Source: Sporodiniella umbellata (taxonomy: Eukaryota > Mucoromycota > Mucoromycetes > Mucorales > Rhizopodaceae). Taken from it: a DNA stretch of 64,000 nt. Where the stretch lies: positions 62,001 through 126,000 of the forward strand of contig JAIXMR010000012.1 in assembly GCA_025677835.1 (NCBI GenBank), in the 5' to 3' direction. The translations under genes and the position numbers were made by a program. Of this stretch, positions 23,146-36,294 are shown one piece after another (the first letter of the stretch is position 1; every line of letters starts with the position of its first letter). The notes under the pieces were generated by a model that saw nothing but the letters and a program-made list of their open reading frames with translations, did no database searches and had not been told where the DNA came from.

Positions 23146-24650
23146 TCTGAAAAAATTAAAAAAATTAAAAAAAAAAAAGAAAAAAAAAAAAGGAAGGAGC
23201 AAGACTTTATAAAAAAGCAGAAAAACAAATAAACCAAAAAAAAAAAAAAAAAAAAAAAAAAAGAAAGAATATATAAAAAAATTTGTTATATTAGAGCACA
23301 TATTAAAAAAAAAAACAAGCAAAAGACTTGAAATGGAACGATATGACCAATGCATCTTTTATTGTTTAAAGTCATTTATTTTAACTGCTGTTGATACATA
23401 AAATTGCGGCGGCCTTGTAATTCAGGGATATGGTTTGTATTTTTAATTAATGGAATGGGTCGTAGTGTTTCCCGTTTTTTTTTTTTTTTTTTTTTTTTTT
23501 TTGTGCATTCAAACTTTCGATTGCTTTTATTTATAATTTCGCTCTTTTAGTACCTGATTTACATGGAGGCTATACCTGCCAATATTTAAATCAATGTTTG
23601 AGTGGATTATTACTACGCCTATATATAAGCAAAAGTCGCTCATACATTTACAAATAATATGAAATTAAATTTAAATTTATAGATTCTCACTGGCATTGAA
23701 AAAGAAGGATATAGTATAGCCACTGGTCTATTGATTTTTTTTTTTTTGCTATAAAATATTCTTATCCTCTGTTTTTAAGCAAATTATTTTCAAGCTAAAC
23801 CATGCTGGCTAAAGGTCTCAATCTATAAAGACACATGCGGTCTGTTTGTTTCTGGCTTCTTATTTTCGCATAACCCCTTATATTGGGCTATTCCTTTCCC
23901 TTTTTAAAGAAAAGAAAATCGATAGATTCAACTTTATAGCTATTGTCACTTGTTTTTTTTTTTCAACGTCTACATTTTGCTATAAAGTAGAGGACAAAAG
24001 CTCTAAATTTGTCAGTTGTAGACCACATAGCAACATGAACCCTTGAACATGAAACACTATAGCTGTAGATCCCGTATTCAGCAGCAATTTTTATTTGTGA
24101 CTTGATAGCCGAAAAAAGAAAAGCAATGGAGACAAACTAAAATTTCGGCAAACATGCTTATTACAAAGAAACTTTTTTTTTTCGATAAGCTTAATCACTA
24201 GTACATAAATTATTTATTTAAAAAACCTGAGTACCAGCTTGAGAGATTTTGACGTGACCAAAAGAGTATGTATACATTAATTTTTCAAATAGAGCACATG
24301 TAAAACAACAGAGCAACTTCCAGGCTGATGTATTCAGGCAATGGTTACTCAGAAGAAGTTTATATTAAATTAACTCGTATAAAAACAAAAGTATCTAATA
24401 GACTCTCAAAAGTCTCAATGTACTTGCTAAAGCTACTTGAAACACTGGCACTTTAACAAAGCAATAGAAAGCATCAACTCAGAAGATCTGCGGTCAAAAC
24501 TCACACTTAATGACTGCAATCTTTTTTATTATTATGATTGTTATTGTCTGATAAACTTTTTTTTTTTTTTTTTTTTTATCTTTGGTCAGTATCAATTTCT
24601 AAAATGGAGCTTTGGTTTTCTGAAATATGAATGGTCTGTCTGAATTACTT
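23146..24650. other. Gap of about 1.5 kb, homopolymer rich
   Basis: Holds the DIS3L2 promoter. Long A runs at 23170-23190 and 23236-23262 and a T run of about 27 at 23474-23502. Nothing coding recognised; open frames at 23846 and 24437 look like chance. Confidence 0.6.
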
Positions 24651-27600
24651 TCACAAAGGAAAAGCTTCTTTCTTCCGGATTTTTGTAGATGGCTCGGACT
24701 CTTCTGTAAACGAATTGGGCCTCTTTGTTGTTGTTGGTGTATCTGAAGGTGTTCCGTTTATACGAGAGCGTAGACCTTTATTGACTTTCTGATAATGCTT
24801 TTCTAGGATTTTTCCTTGGTCGTACCCAAAAGTGCCAGGTGCATTGTATGTAAAGCAATTTTTGAATACAAGACAGATATCTTGATCTAAGGCTTTTAGA
24901 CTAGTATATTTTCCACTTTCGAGAGCTTCCCATACCGTTCTTAAGTCCATTGGCTTTTTGATAGTCTTTGTATAGTCTGGTAAAGCTACCAAGTCTACCG
25001 GAACGTTAAACAAAGCAGCACAATTGTGATATGTAAGCTTGTTCATCACTTTTTGAGCTATTCTTTTATCCTCTCCCTTTAGACAGTCAGGCTCGGCGAA
25101 CTCAGTAGACCATATCTGGTTGAAAAATGACTCAAGGGCTTCGCATTGTTTAACCACCCACGACTCATGATGGTTGAATCCATAACAGTTCCAGAATATC
25201 TGTCGGATTTCGCTCTCAAGCTCCCATATAGTCTGGAATTCTTCTTTATCAAAATTGCTTTGAAGGGTAGTTAGGTCCATTGGCTTTTTGACTATTTCAT
25301 AGTAGTTTGGTACGCCTGAAGCGATAGCATCTACAGGTTTATGAAATGCAGCCGACGCTTGATGTGCCCATAGTTTCTTGATAATGCGCTCGCATTTTTT
25401 GGCATTACTAGAGTCCATAGCGTAATTAGGCTCTACTTTCGGTAGCGCTCCAACAGGTTGACTTGTATGTTTATCTATAGTTTTCTTTTGTACTTCAGTA
25501 ACAGTCTTTGCGTTCTTGGTGAGCAATGGACGTACATAGCTACCAAAATAGCGCTTCCAGTCCCGTTTGTATAGCTCTTCTAATTGCTTGGCTTCGTTGT
25601 ATACATACGTATCAGGAGGATTGAATGCATAACAGTTTTGAAAAATAAGCCTCATGTCTTTGTCCATATCGAATGGGCTTTTGTATACATCATCTCTCAG
25701 CTTAGACTGAATTGTGCTTAAATCCATCGGCTTCTTAATAATTGTAAAATACTCTGGTACTCCTTGTCGAATAGGATCGACAGGTCGTAAAAATTCAAAG
25801 GCATGAGGGCTAGTCATAGCATGGGTAACTATTTTTTCCATTTTTTCATAGTCTGTAGTCTGTTTCATATTCTTTTCATTTAAACGATGTATGTTGGTAG
25901 CAGTGTCATTTTTCTGTTCGTGCACAGGTTGCGTCACGTGAACACCGGGTGCTGCATTACCAGAAAGGGAAGCGGTAGGCTGCTTCAGCATTTCATTTTT
26001 AGGTGTCTCTGGCACTGTATCAGACTTTTTCAAAGCTGTAGGTTTTGGGTTTTTTGTGGGTTCATCGTTTGGTAGGTTGCTTACTTCTTTCTTGAAAGCT
26101 GCTTGTAGGGCTAACCCTTCACGGTATACATAGCCGTCCGGCAAGTTGTAGGTGAAACAGTTATTAAGCATCAAAAAAATGTCATCCTCCATTTGTTTAA
26201 ATGTACGATATTCTCTGTTTTCAACCTTGCTTTTGATCATGCTTAAATCCATAGGCTCACTAGTAACTTTTAGTATATATATATATACAAGAATATCATC
26301 ATTTTAAAGTTACTTTATAATAGTGTAGTAGTTTGGAGCACCATCTAGCTTTTCATCAACAGGCTGGACAAAAGGAAGGGCACAATTGTATTTGTTCAAT
26401 CTATTCAGCACACATCTACATTTTTTTAATTCTTCTGATAAACTTTGGAGTTTTTTGGGTTTGTTTGTGTCTGCATGTGATATTTCAGGAGTTTTAAGAT
26501 TTACGGGTATTGACGGCATCAGTGGCAAGGGTGTACAAGATCCAGAAGGTTGTCTATTTAAACCTTTAGAGTGTTGCTCAGCAACAGGTATATTGTCTTT
26601 TGGATTAGTAGGTATCTTTTCAGTTGAAATAGGCTCTGGCTTGGGCCTGGGCTTTTCGCAAAATGTGGTATGGTTTGAAGACTCATTCACAGGTATCGGC
26701 GAAGAAGTTGGGGTGATGGAATTTGAATCCGAGCCGCCTGAAAACTGAGTAGGTTCAGAAAGAGTCTCCTCTTTGGGATGCATGGACTTGTGCTTTGGTT
26801 TTTTCTTTTTCCCTAAAGTCAATTGTCAATTTAAGAGCAATAAAACAATGTATTGCATATACTTACTTTCATCTGAAGGCACTTTTGTACGTACAGAAGG
26901 TATGTCAAGTTTTTGTGTACATGGTGAAGGCTCTGGAGTATCTTCTTGATTCCTATCAATCTAAGAAGAAAAAAAAAAATGAGCATATGATTGCAAATGG
27001 TTTTTGGTTTTTTACAGGGATACTTACTGGTGTCGGAGGAACACGAATAGTAACTTTCAACCCCATATCGGCAGGTTTGTAAACAAATTCGCAAAATTGA
27101 AGTAAACATTTATGAACGCAGTGATCTATTTTTCCCTTTTTGGTTGAGCTATCGAGAGTTTAGTAGACATAAAACTGCGTTAGGTGTTATTAATTACTTC
27201 AACATGCTCCAAATGAGATGTTCCAGTTCCTTATTGGCCTCAAATCGTTTACGCACGTTTTCGATGCTTTGTTGTGCAATTTGAAAAGGCGTTTTCTGTT
27301 CGGAGAAATCGAGATCTTTAACTGCAACTTTACCTTCCTCTTCTGCAAACTCTTCTACTACATTACCAGTATTGTTTGTATCCTCGCTTTCCTTCAAAGC
27401 TAACCCTAACCATGCCAGCATGGCGCGCGCAACATAATGAGATACATAGATCGATGGATCTCGTGCCATAACATTCAATAGGTATTTGTTCAAGATTGAG
27501 TGTGACAGCCCACATATCATATAGATACTATCAAATGCAGCCAATCGAACTTCTTGGTAGTTTCCGTAACGAGTATACTGAACAAACATGGGCAAATTTA

Positions 27601-30600
27601 CTGGTATAATTCTTTTAAGCATGAATTTGGTGATAGTCTAATCAGCCGTCAGCTTGTTAGTTTTTTTAATACACATATCAATGTATATATTACCTTTAAG
27701 CAGGCAATAGTGATAACATTGTGGTAACTAGGAACGACATAATCCAAAGTTCGAAATCGTTCAATTTCTGCTCTGGCTATTGCATTAATTTTCGAGTCTT
27801 CGGTACTCTCTAAACTTTTGTTTTCAAAACTAGGTATAGTTGCGTCACCTAAGGCAGATATAAGTGCGGCAACGTAATAGCAATCTGAAAACTCGTTCCC
27901 GACATTATCGTTGTACCGTAAAAGGTCGAGTAGAAATTGCTTAATTTTAATAGGCACCAATCCTTGATCATCTCGTATCTGGGAGAAGGCAACAACCGAA
28001 GCTTTTTGAAGAAAATAAGCAGAAAGGTCTGAAAAGTTATTTGGTTTGGGTATAGAACATACAAACGGCAAGCCATCTGGGCTATGATCCGAAAAGTGAT
28101 GTTTTGGAGGAAAACAATAGTCCCTGCAAAACATTTTACTGAGCTGATACAACCCAATCCAGTTCAAACTGGCAATGCCGCAGCTGGCAATACCATAGAT
28201 GGCCTCCATCCGAATTTTGTAAAAACATTTTGAATCTATAATGGCACGTAATAAACTGGTAGAGGTAGCTTCCGAGGGCATATGTTTGAGCCTATGAATG
28301 GCTTCATGCTGAGCTACTACATCACGATCTTTTGTAAGCTGAGCTGCCCACATGTAGTCTGGTTGTTTAAAGTCGACTGTGCAGACCCATTCTAGCTCTG
28401 CATCTAAGCGAATCCAGTCAAACATAGCGCTTGATGCACCACTCGCATCCTCATCCTGGCCCCACTCTATCACCCTCCATTCTTTTTTTTGTATAGGGTC
28501 TTCAAAAAGAGGTAGTCCCAAACCCAAACTAGGAATGATACCCAACACCGTTGTCTGGTCATTGTTTTCTTCATGTTCTTGCTCCTCTTCAGCCACAGCG
28601 GCAGCAGCCGCTGCTTGTTTAGCCTGAAACCTTTTTGTGTTCCTTCTGATTCTTTTGTATTTTGTATTGAACTGGACTTCGAATTTCTGTTCTTCCGTTT
28701 GGATATCAAGCACATGCTCATAGGGTGTACCATCTGCTTCATGAATCCTTACGGTTAGGTTGCCTGTAAAGAGAGGTGTGATGTAATCACTCGTTTGATC
28801 CATATTGTCCTGTCGCATGAAGATTTCTACAACCATTTTCTTTCGGTTGAATCGAAAAGAAAATGAAAATTTAGGACACCCGCTTCGATAAATCCACTGT
28901 TCTGCAAACGTACGTGTGTCATACCCACTCACTTTTCGACACAATCTGAGGAAAGCGTGAGTACCGATTGCGTTCTGGGCTAGTTCGCCGCTCATAGCTG
29001 AGACAAGTACTTTAGGCAATACGCGCGATAATCCCAAGGTTCCGCCTCCTTTACACATTCTCTTGTCAAGCATATAAACAATCAATGGTGATTTTAGCTC
29101 CATGAATTGAAAATCTTGAGAATCAAGAGGACACGGCAATGCTGGATGATACACCGGAAGTCTGTTGATATCGAGTCTACAGCAAAGTTCCATATCCTAA
29201 AAATAAGTAAAAAAAAAAATAAAAACAGAAAAAAAGATGACGAGAAGGTACTCTAAACAGCCTGTGTGATTTGAGAAAAGGAGAGAGAGAGAGAGAGAGA
29301 GGGCGGGGAGGAGGGTGTTTTTCTTACCTTCTTCAGTCTCAATCTGTATTCGTTATTACCCAAATGACGTCGCACGAAAAGTGAACCCATATAGTTTGCT
29401 ATTCCTCGTACAAGCCAAGTGTCTGCCCATGTTTTTTGGCCGATATAGATTCCAAACCATTGTCTTGCTAGTTCTTGACTCAATTCACGACGGATTTGAT
29501 AGACCTGATCAACCACATCTGTTGAGTGTAATAAGTGTGAGCTACAGATGGCTAGAGAGGCACTTGAGGCAATGTTTGACCATGCATCTTGAACAAATAC
29601 TAGTTTAAAATCCGAGAAAGGGTAGGCACCATATTCTTGAGTGTAAAAGTGCATTGCCTTTTTTTTTAAAAAAAAAAAGTTAAAGAATAAAACGTTGGGT
29701 AAGAAACCAATATTTTACGTGCATCAGAAAGCTACAGCTGATGTTCAATTCTTCCTCAAAACCAGGTAAACCAAAAGCGTAGATATTGCACATCATGTTG
29801 ATCTCGGCCATTAAACTCTGTTGTTGGTTTTCATCCAGATCCGTTGCGGTAAGAACTTCTTCTTGAAGCTGTTGGGGTGATAGCTTGATCATTTCAAAGG
29901 AACCGATAGCAAAACCAATAAAAGGAGCCGAGGTGGGAACTGAAAGGTTGTACCGAACGATTTTTTTCGTACTGTCTTGAGGATGTAGTACTTGCTCGAT
30001 CATATCACCACTACACACTACCATCATTCCGCCTTCTTCATCAAAGGCTCCTTCGTTTTCGTATTCTGTTAGAAACGTCTCCTTTCTGGGAACAACAAAC
30101 TCCATATCCCAAGTGCATCTGTCTGATACACTATCGATACACGGTAACCAAGAACGTGTTGAGCCTGGAAATGGCTGGTGTACGGTATAAACATGATCAA
30201 ACCCCTACACTATGTTAGTTTCATTTTCGTGATTCGCGTTTGGCCTTAGGTTACATGGGGTGTCATTTCTTCATCTTTTTGTACAAACACAACACCGTTC
30301 TGAGGGTCTCGAACTGAGTATTCGATTTTTATAACAATAGGTGCAAACATGGGCTCACTCTTGGGTACTATTTCGTTTTTTGATGGTATATTGGTTGTTT
30401 TGACCTGTGTTTTTAACTAAAATCCGGTTGGTTTTTTTTTTTTTTTTAAAAAAAAAAAAGAAGGAGAGGGGGGAAACAATAAAAGTACTGTAGGATGCTT
30501 ACTTGTTTAATACAACTTTTGGGAATCTGAATAGAGAGCTCGCCTTGGTCCGTCTCTTTTAAAGCATTCAAGTATTTACTCTTGTATACTTGATGTTGAG

Positions 30601-31017
30601 CGATGTTTGTGTTTTTTCCTAAGCTCAAGCCGTCTGCTATGTCTGTCAGTTTAAATTCGGCAGGCAGGTCGTTTACATGCACTTTTTCGATATCTATAAG
30701 AAGCATTGAGTCGTTATTTATTTGTCTTTCTTTATTTACTGCAATGCCGAGAGTTAATGTTTGCTTTTTCTAGATTGCTTGTCAGCGGGTAAATTGTCAT
30801 TTCCACCCATCCCTATACAATTGGCGTGAGCGTCACTGTAGCCAACAGCTATGTTCTTACTTTGATAAACCTTTGACTGGGATCCAATTCTACAACAAAC
30901 CGTTCATGGCCTGTATTGACACGAAAAAGTTAGCCAAGAACACCTGCTCAAAAGTAAAGAAATAATATGTAAAAACATCTCTAGATACTTATAAAGAAAA
31001 CGGTATTTGTGAGGCAT
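24651..31017 (-). CDS. TAF2: TFIID subunit TAF2 fused to four tandem bromodomains
   Basis: TAF2 is an aminopeptidase-fold TFIID subunit that contacts initiator DNA. The start is Met 31017 (MPHKYRFLYK); small 5' exons read GHERFVVELDPSQRFIKGWVEM, TIYPLTSNLEKANINSRHC-NIEKVHVNDL. Then FPGSTRSWLPCIDS, APFIGFAIGSFEM, YPFSDFKLVFVQDAW, QELARQWFGIYIG (HExxH lost, as in TAF2), EQWIYRSGCPKFSFSFRFNR, HEAIHRLKHMP, YFLQKASVVAF, RYNDNVGNEFSDCYY. The HEAT-like C-terminus LIWSML-NSTKKGKIDHCVHK joins in phase, by three further introns (starting near 27200, 27028, 26871), to PPTP-IDRNQED, PSDE-RKKKKPKHK, a Ser/Pro linker and four bromodomains whose acetyl-lysine Asn is kept (TYNLPDG, AFNPPDT, GFNHHES, TYNAPGT). 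No stop or start separates the halves. About 1,700-1,800 residues. Confidence 0.85.
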
Positions 31018-31534
31018 CTCTTTGCATTTTAGTAAGCAATGGAGAAAAGGAACAACTCTGAGAATACAGGAGAAATAAAGAATCCACCCTATTCAATTTC
31101 CGACGTCATCCAACATTTCCTGCACTGACGATTGACTATAGACGACAAAGCATGGACTGATGAAGAAAAAAGAAACATCTAAAGAGATTGGAAAAATCAA
31201 GTACAGGGTATAGGCTATGTCTATTGAAATAGCAACCTTTCAAAAAGAGAACGGCACTAACCTTCTGCTATGAAAATGCAACCAATCAAATGGCTTTACA
31301 CGGATCCAAATTTTTTTTTTTTATTTTTTTATTTTTTTTTTTTTTTTTTTATTATTATTGTAGTGGGAGAAAGGCGTGGAGGGCTAAAAAAATTTTTCTT
31401 TGCATTCAGTCTCATTGAATTTTCTTTCATTTCATCTTGAAAAAAAAAAAAGAAAATCCATTCAGTCAAGATCAAGTGATTTCTATACTCTAAATACTAA
31501 GGAATAGCCTACGAAACCTCACTACTTTAGAAAA
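31018..31534. promoter_or_regulatory. Divergent promoter region, TAF2 and E2 genes
   Basis: 517 bases between two divergent starts. Contains a long T-rich stretch with TTATT interruptions (31310-31358) and an ATT microsatellite. Confidence 0.5.
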
Positions 31535-32541
<1,007 letters not shown>

Positions 32542-33129
32542 TTTTTTTTTTTTTTTTTTTTTTTTTACGTGTGCTTCACCCTTTTTCATGGTTTACTCAA
32601 CTCTTATTTTCTTTTTTACAACCTTTTAAGAGATGCTTTTTGTTTTCACTTTCATTTCTTTTTTAAAAATAAAACTTAAAAAATTCTGCATACTTTCAAA
32701 ACGGAGGGGCTACGTTGGTCTGCTGTTCTCTATGCATGCGGCTATTAAATCATTTGTCATAATCAGTGCTGCCATCAATCATTTCAATCTATGGCTAGTT
32801 CTTGCAGTTTCAAACCCAACTATTGTTTAATCATTACGCGTTCACGTCTACTAGCATTACTTGCTACTGTCCCCTATCTTAAATAGTGATTCATACTAAA
32901 ATAGTTCAAGTCTAGTAGAAAACAGGGGTGGGTGGGAAAAAGCAATCCTCAATGCAGAGTGTAAACAAAAAAAAAAAATGGATCTAAACCGGACCTTTTG
33001 TTTTACATTGAAAAAAAATATGACGTGTTAAGTCGATCATAAAAGTATAAAAAGAAGCACTGTTTTTTTTTTTCCTCAAGAGAAATTTTTTTTTCTTTTT
33101 CTATTCAAAAATAAAAATATATATTAAAC
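32542..33129. promoter_or_regulatory. Intergenic spacer, aldolase promoter
   Basis: About 590 bases; no gene. A TATA-like TATAAAAAGAAG and a CT-rich stretch (about 33046-33105) lie shortly before the aldolase start, in keeping with a strongly expressed gene. Confidence 0.5.
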
Positions 33130-34369
33130 ATGGGTCTCCTCGATATTGTTCCTGCTGGCGTTGTGACTGGTGATAACCTTAGAAAGCTTTTCAACTATGG
33201 TAAGTCAAAGAAGGGTTTATATATGTATATATGTATATATATTTACTTATTCTATCTATAGCAAAGGAACACAAGTTTGCTATTCCTGCTATCAACTGTA
33301 GTTCATCCAGGTAAGTCAAAATGATGGGAACGACTAGGGGGGGGGCGCGCGCGCGCGTGTGCACGAAGCCTCAAAACCCCGAAAGTTCATGTAGACTCAC
33401 ACGACTTGTAGCACCGTAAACGCTGCTCTTGAAGCGGCCAAGAAGAACCAATCCCCTATCATCATTCAATTCTCCAACGGTGGAGCTGCTTTCTTTGTTG
33501 GTAAGGCGATTGATAACAAGAGCCAAGAAGCCTCTATTTTGGGTGCTATTGCCGGTGCCCAATATGTTCGCTCTGTGGCTCGCGCTTACGGTATTCCTGT
33601 GGTGATCCACTCTGACCATTGTGCCAAAAAGTTGCTTCCCTGGTTTGACGGAATGATCGCTGCTGACGAAGCTTACTTCAAGGCACACGGAGAACCTTTG
33701 TTCTCTTCCCACATGTTGGATCTCTCTGAAGACCCCAAGGAAGAAAACATTGAGATCTGCCTCAAATACCTCAAGCGTATGGCGCCCATGGGATGTATGT
33801 TGGAAATGGAAATCGGTATTACAGGGGGTGAAGAAGATGGCGTGGATAACTCGGATGTGGATAACGCTGCGCTCTATACCCAACCCGAAGACATTTGGGA
33901 AATCTACAGCCAATTCTCTGAAATCACCGACTTGTTTTCGATTGCCGCCGCTTTTGGTAACGTACACGGTGTCTATGCCCCCGGTAACGTGAAATTGCAC
34001 CCCGAACTTTTGGGTAAGCACCAAGCCTATGTAAAGGAACAAGCCAAGTCAGAAGACGATAAGCCCGTCTTCTTTGTCTTCCACGGTGGTTCTGGCTCTA
34101 CCCGTGAGGAAGTCAACACCGCTCTCCAAAACGGTGTGATTAAAATGAACATTGATACCGATACCCAATGGGCCTACTGGAAGGGTCTCAAAGAATTCTA
34201 TGAGAAAAACAAGGATTACCTTCAAACCCAAATCGGTAACCCTCAAGGCCCCAACAAGCCTAACAAGAAGTTTTACGATCCTCGTGTCTTTGTCCGTGCT
34301 TCTGAACAAACCATGATTGACAGAGTTGTTGAATCTTTGGATTGGTTGGATAACAAGAACGTTTTGTAA
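33130..34369 (+). CDS. FBA1: Fructose-bisphosphate aldolase, class II (zinc-dependent)
   Basis: Glycolytic and gluconeogenic enzyme that splits fructose-1,6-bisphosphate into glyceraldehyde-3-phosphate and dihydroxyacetone phosphate. Three exons: 33130-33199, 33262-33310 and 33412-34369, about 358 residues. Class II markers: AIPAINCSS, IIQFSNGG, VVIHSDHCAKK (zinc His), LEMEIGITGGEEDG, FGNVHGVYAPGNVKL (zinc His), FVFHGGSGSTREE (zinc His), KMNIDTDTQWAYW. Codon use is markedly C-ending and much less AT-rich than neighbouring genes, as expected for a highly expressed gene. Intron 2 holds an odd G-run/GC-repeat block. Confidence 0.97.
33337..33364. repeat. G run plus alternating GC/GT tract in an aldolase intron
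   Basis: Nine G followed by about 20 bases of strictly alternating purine-pyrimidine (GCGCGC... then GTGTGCAC), inside intron 2 of the aldolase gene. Such tracts can adopt Z-DNA. Very unusual against the AT-rich background. Confidence 0.9.
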
Positions 34370-34479
34370 ATAAAATAAAACCAATCTTCTTTTATATTTC
34401 CTTGGCTTCTATTTTTTTTTCTACCAGAAATAAAAAAATCCCCCCCACCCATTGTCTTTCCCTAGCGCCTGCATCTCAA

Positions 34480-35890
34480 CAAAGGAGAGGGAAACCCATA
34501 CGCAAACTACCTTTTTTTAAACTCAAAAGTCATCATTTTGGTGACAAGATCTATGAAAAGTCATCGTTTTGGCTTGGTCATACCCTGTTACGCGCAGTCG
34601 TCAAGATGTTGAACGCCTTTGTAACTCTTAACTTTTTAATTTTTTCAATTTTCTTTTAATTTTTTTAATTTTTTTAATTTTTTTAATTTTTTTTATTTTT
34701 TGTTGGGGTTAGAGACAAGGCTTTCTTACAACTCTTGTCTTCTCTGACTTTATTACAAAATCTTTATGCCGACATTCCAAGGTAGGACTGTTTTTTTTTT
34801 TTTTTTTTTTTTTTTTTTTGGCTTAGGAAACCACCAGCAGAACAAATTCAAGATTTAAAATTCCTTGACGAGTCCTACTACTTTTTGAGTCATGCTATTA
34901 TTGCTTATGGGAACATTCCATCGGTTTTAACAAAAGTACCAAAGACAAAAAAAAAAAAAAAAAAAAATTGTAGGGTGGGATATCCTACGTAGGTGATTAT
35001 GCAAAAATATCTGAAAGGCAAACCTACTTTTTTTTTTTGAATGTATTCTAAGGAACGTTAGATGTCATCAAAACAAAAAAAAAAAAAGAAGCCATTGTCC
35101 GGTATTTAAAGATACCTTTAGAAGATCTACTTGGCTATGAATATGGTTTACGAAAAGGGGCAGTTTTCCAACTTGTATTACGGACCTCGTTTGCGAGTAC
35201 AGACCATGGGGGGTTTGTGCACTCGGGACTCTTGGCCTCTGCCCAATGGTTTTTCACACAGATTATACCACACATCTTTCTCTCTATCCGTGAGCAAAAA
35301 ATCACGGCCGGTGTTTTCCTTCATTATCACAGGTCATTCCCTGGGTGCGGCGGTTTTGACCATGATGGTTGTAGACCACCTGGACAACCTTCGAGCGCTT
35401 TCGTGCAACCCAAACTTTCAAGTCCGTTGCTATGGTTATGCACCCGTGGCGTGTGCGTCGTTGGATCTGTGCGAGAAATACAAAGAGTACATCAATCGCT
35501 ACGTTTGTGATCTTGTAGCAAGATTGTCTTAGGGTGCAGCCTCTTGTGCTAAAGAATTTATCATGGACTCTGTCATTACCGCTGACGGAAGCAACCCGAA
35601 TGCCAATCGACGAAAAGATTATTCTTCACACCCGTCGAAAAGAAATAGACTATGGAAAGGAACCCACTTTTATATGTTCTATTTATCAATTCATACGACA
35701 AAAGACTCTCTCCTCTACCAAAAATCAACCCACTCTTTCCAAGTCTGCCTCATTTACCCTTCACCGCTAGCATAGCCAAAGAGCTTTCCATTTCGAAAAC
35801 CTGCTTAAAAGACCATCAGGTGGTCACTTATCTCCATGCATCCCAAACAGCAAGACAAGACTGTATGCGTCTAACAGCAGTGAGATAAGC
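34480..35890 (+). pseudogene. Degenerate class-3 (diacylglycerol-type) lipase gene
   Basis: Fragments of one lipase family appear in order: HHFGDKIYEKSSFWLGHTLLR, QLLSSLTLLQNLYADIP, LDESYYFLSHAIIAYGNIPSVL, GGISYVGDYAKISERQTY, LEDLLGYEYGLRKGAVFQ, HGGFVHSGLLASAQWFF, then FIITGHSLGAAVLTMM (nucleophile elbow) and YVCDLVARLS with a stop (TAG 35530-35532) before GAASCAKEFIMDSVI. The first parts can be joined by introns, but the GFVHSG and GHSLGA segments lie in different frames; a run of six A at 35296-35301 is where one extra base would explain it. A stretch is also missing between AVFQ and HGGFVHSG. The downstream part (35560-35890) is scattered over frames. No coding repair is given here. A sequencing error at the A run could explain the shift but not the stop and the gap. 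Confidence 0.65.
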
Positions 35891-36000
35891 AGACCACAGC
35901 TACCATCTAACGAGCGGACGCTGCCCACTGGGTGACTCTTAAAAGTCATATGCTTACCCTAGAAAATATTCTTTAAATGTATCCAATAAATAAAAAAGGA

Positions 36001-36012
36001 ACAATGAAAGAA

Positions 36013-36046
<34 letters not shown>

Positions 36047-36294
36047 TAGAAAATGCTACCCATCATGATCATCCATCGCTTAAAAAAAAAAAAAAACAAT
36101 AGACAATGGGCGGAGTTCGAGTCCGTCGCTATGCAAACATGTCACACCTAATGTGAAAGTCCATAGGTTGAGAGTAGCGTGAAACACAGAATCTAAGAAA
36201 AAAAAAAAAAAAGGGGGGGGAAATCATTAAATCATAAAAGTGTCTTTTCTGTCCTTTTTTTTTCTTCTTCTTTTTTCGTTTTTTACTGCGACTG
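36001..36294. other. Intergenic spacer with T(28) and A(n)G(n) tracts
   Basis: Short gap upstream of the alpha/beta hydrolase. Holds a T run (36015-36042), an A run (36080-36094), and an A run joined to G8 (36197-36221). Confidence 0.75.

Noticed and set aside
33371..34042. 223-codon minus-strand open frame opposite the aldolase
   Set aside because: Antisense shadow caused by GC-ended codons in a highly expressed gene; no family features.
35290..35341. 46-base GT-AG intron that might rescue the lipase frame
   Set aside because: It would remove the conserved strand FSFIIT and the first Gly of GHSLG, so the segment is better read as former exon with a frame break.
36110..36160. B-box-like GAGTTCGAGTCC
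   Set aside because: The T-arm stem fails beyond one pair and no A box lies upstream.
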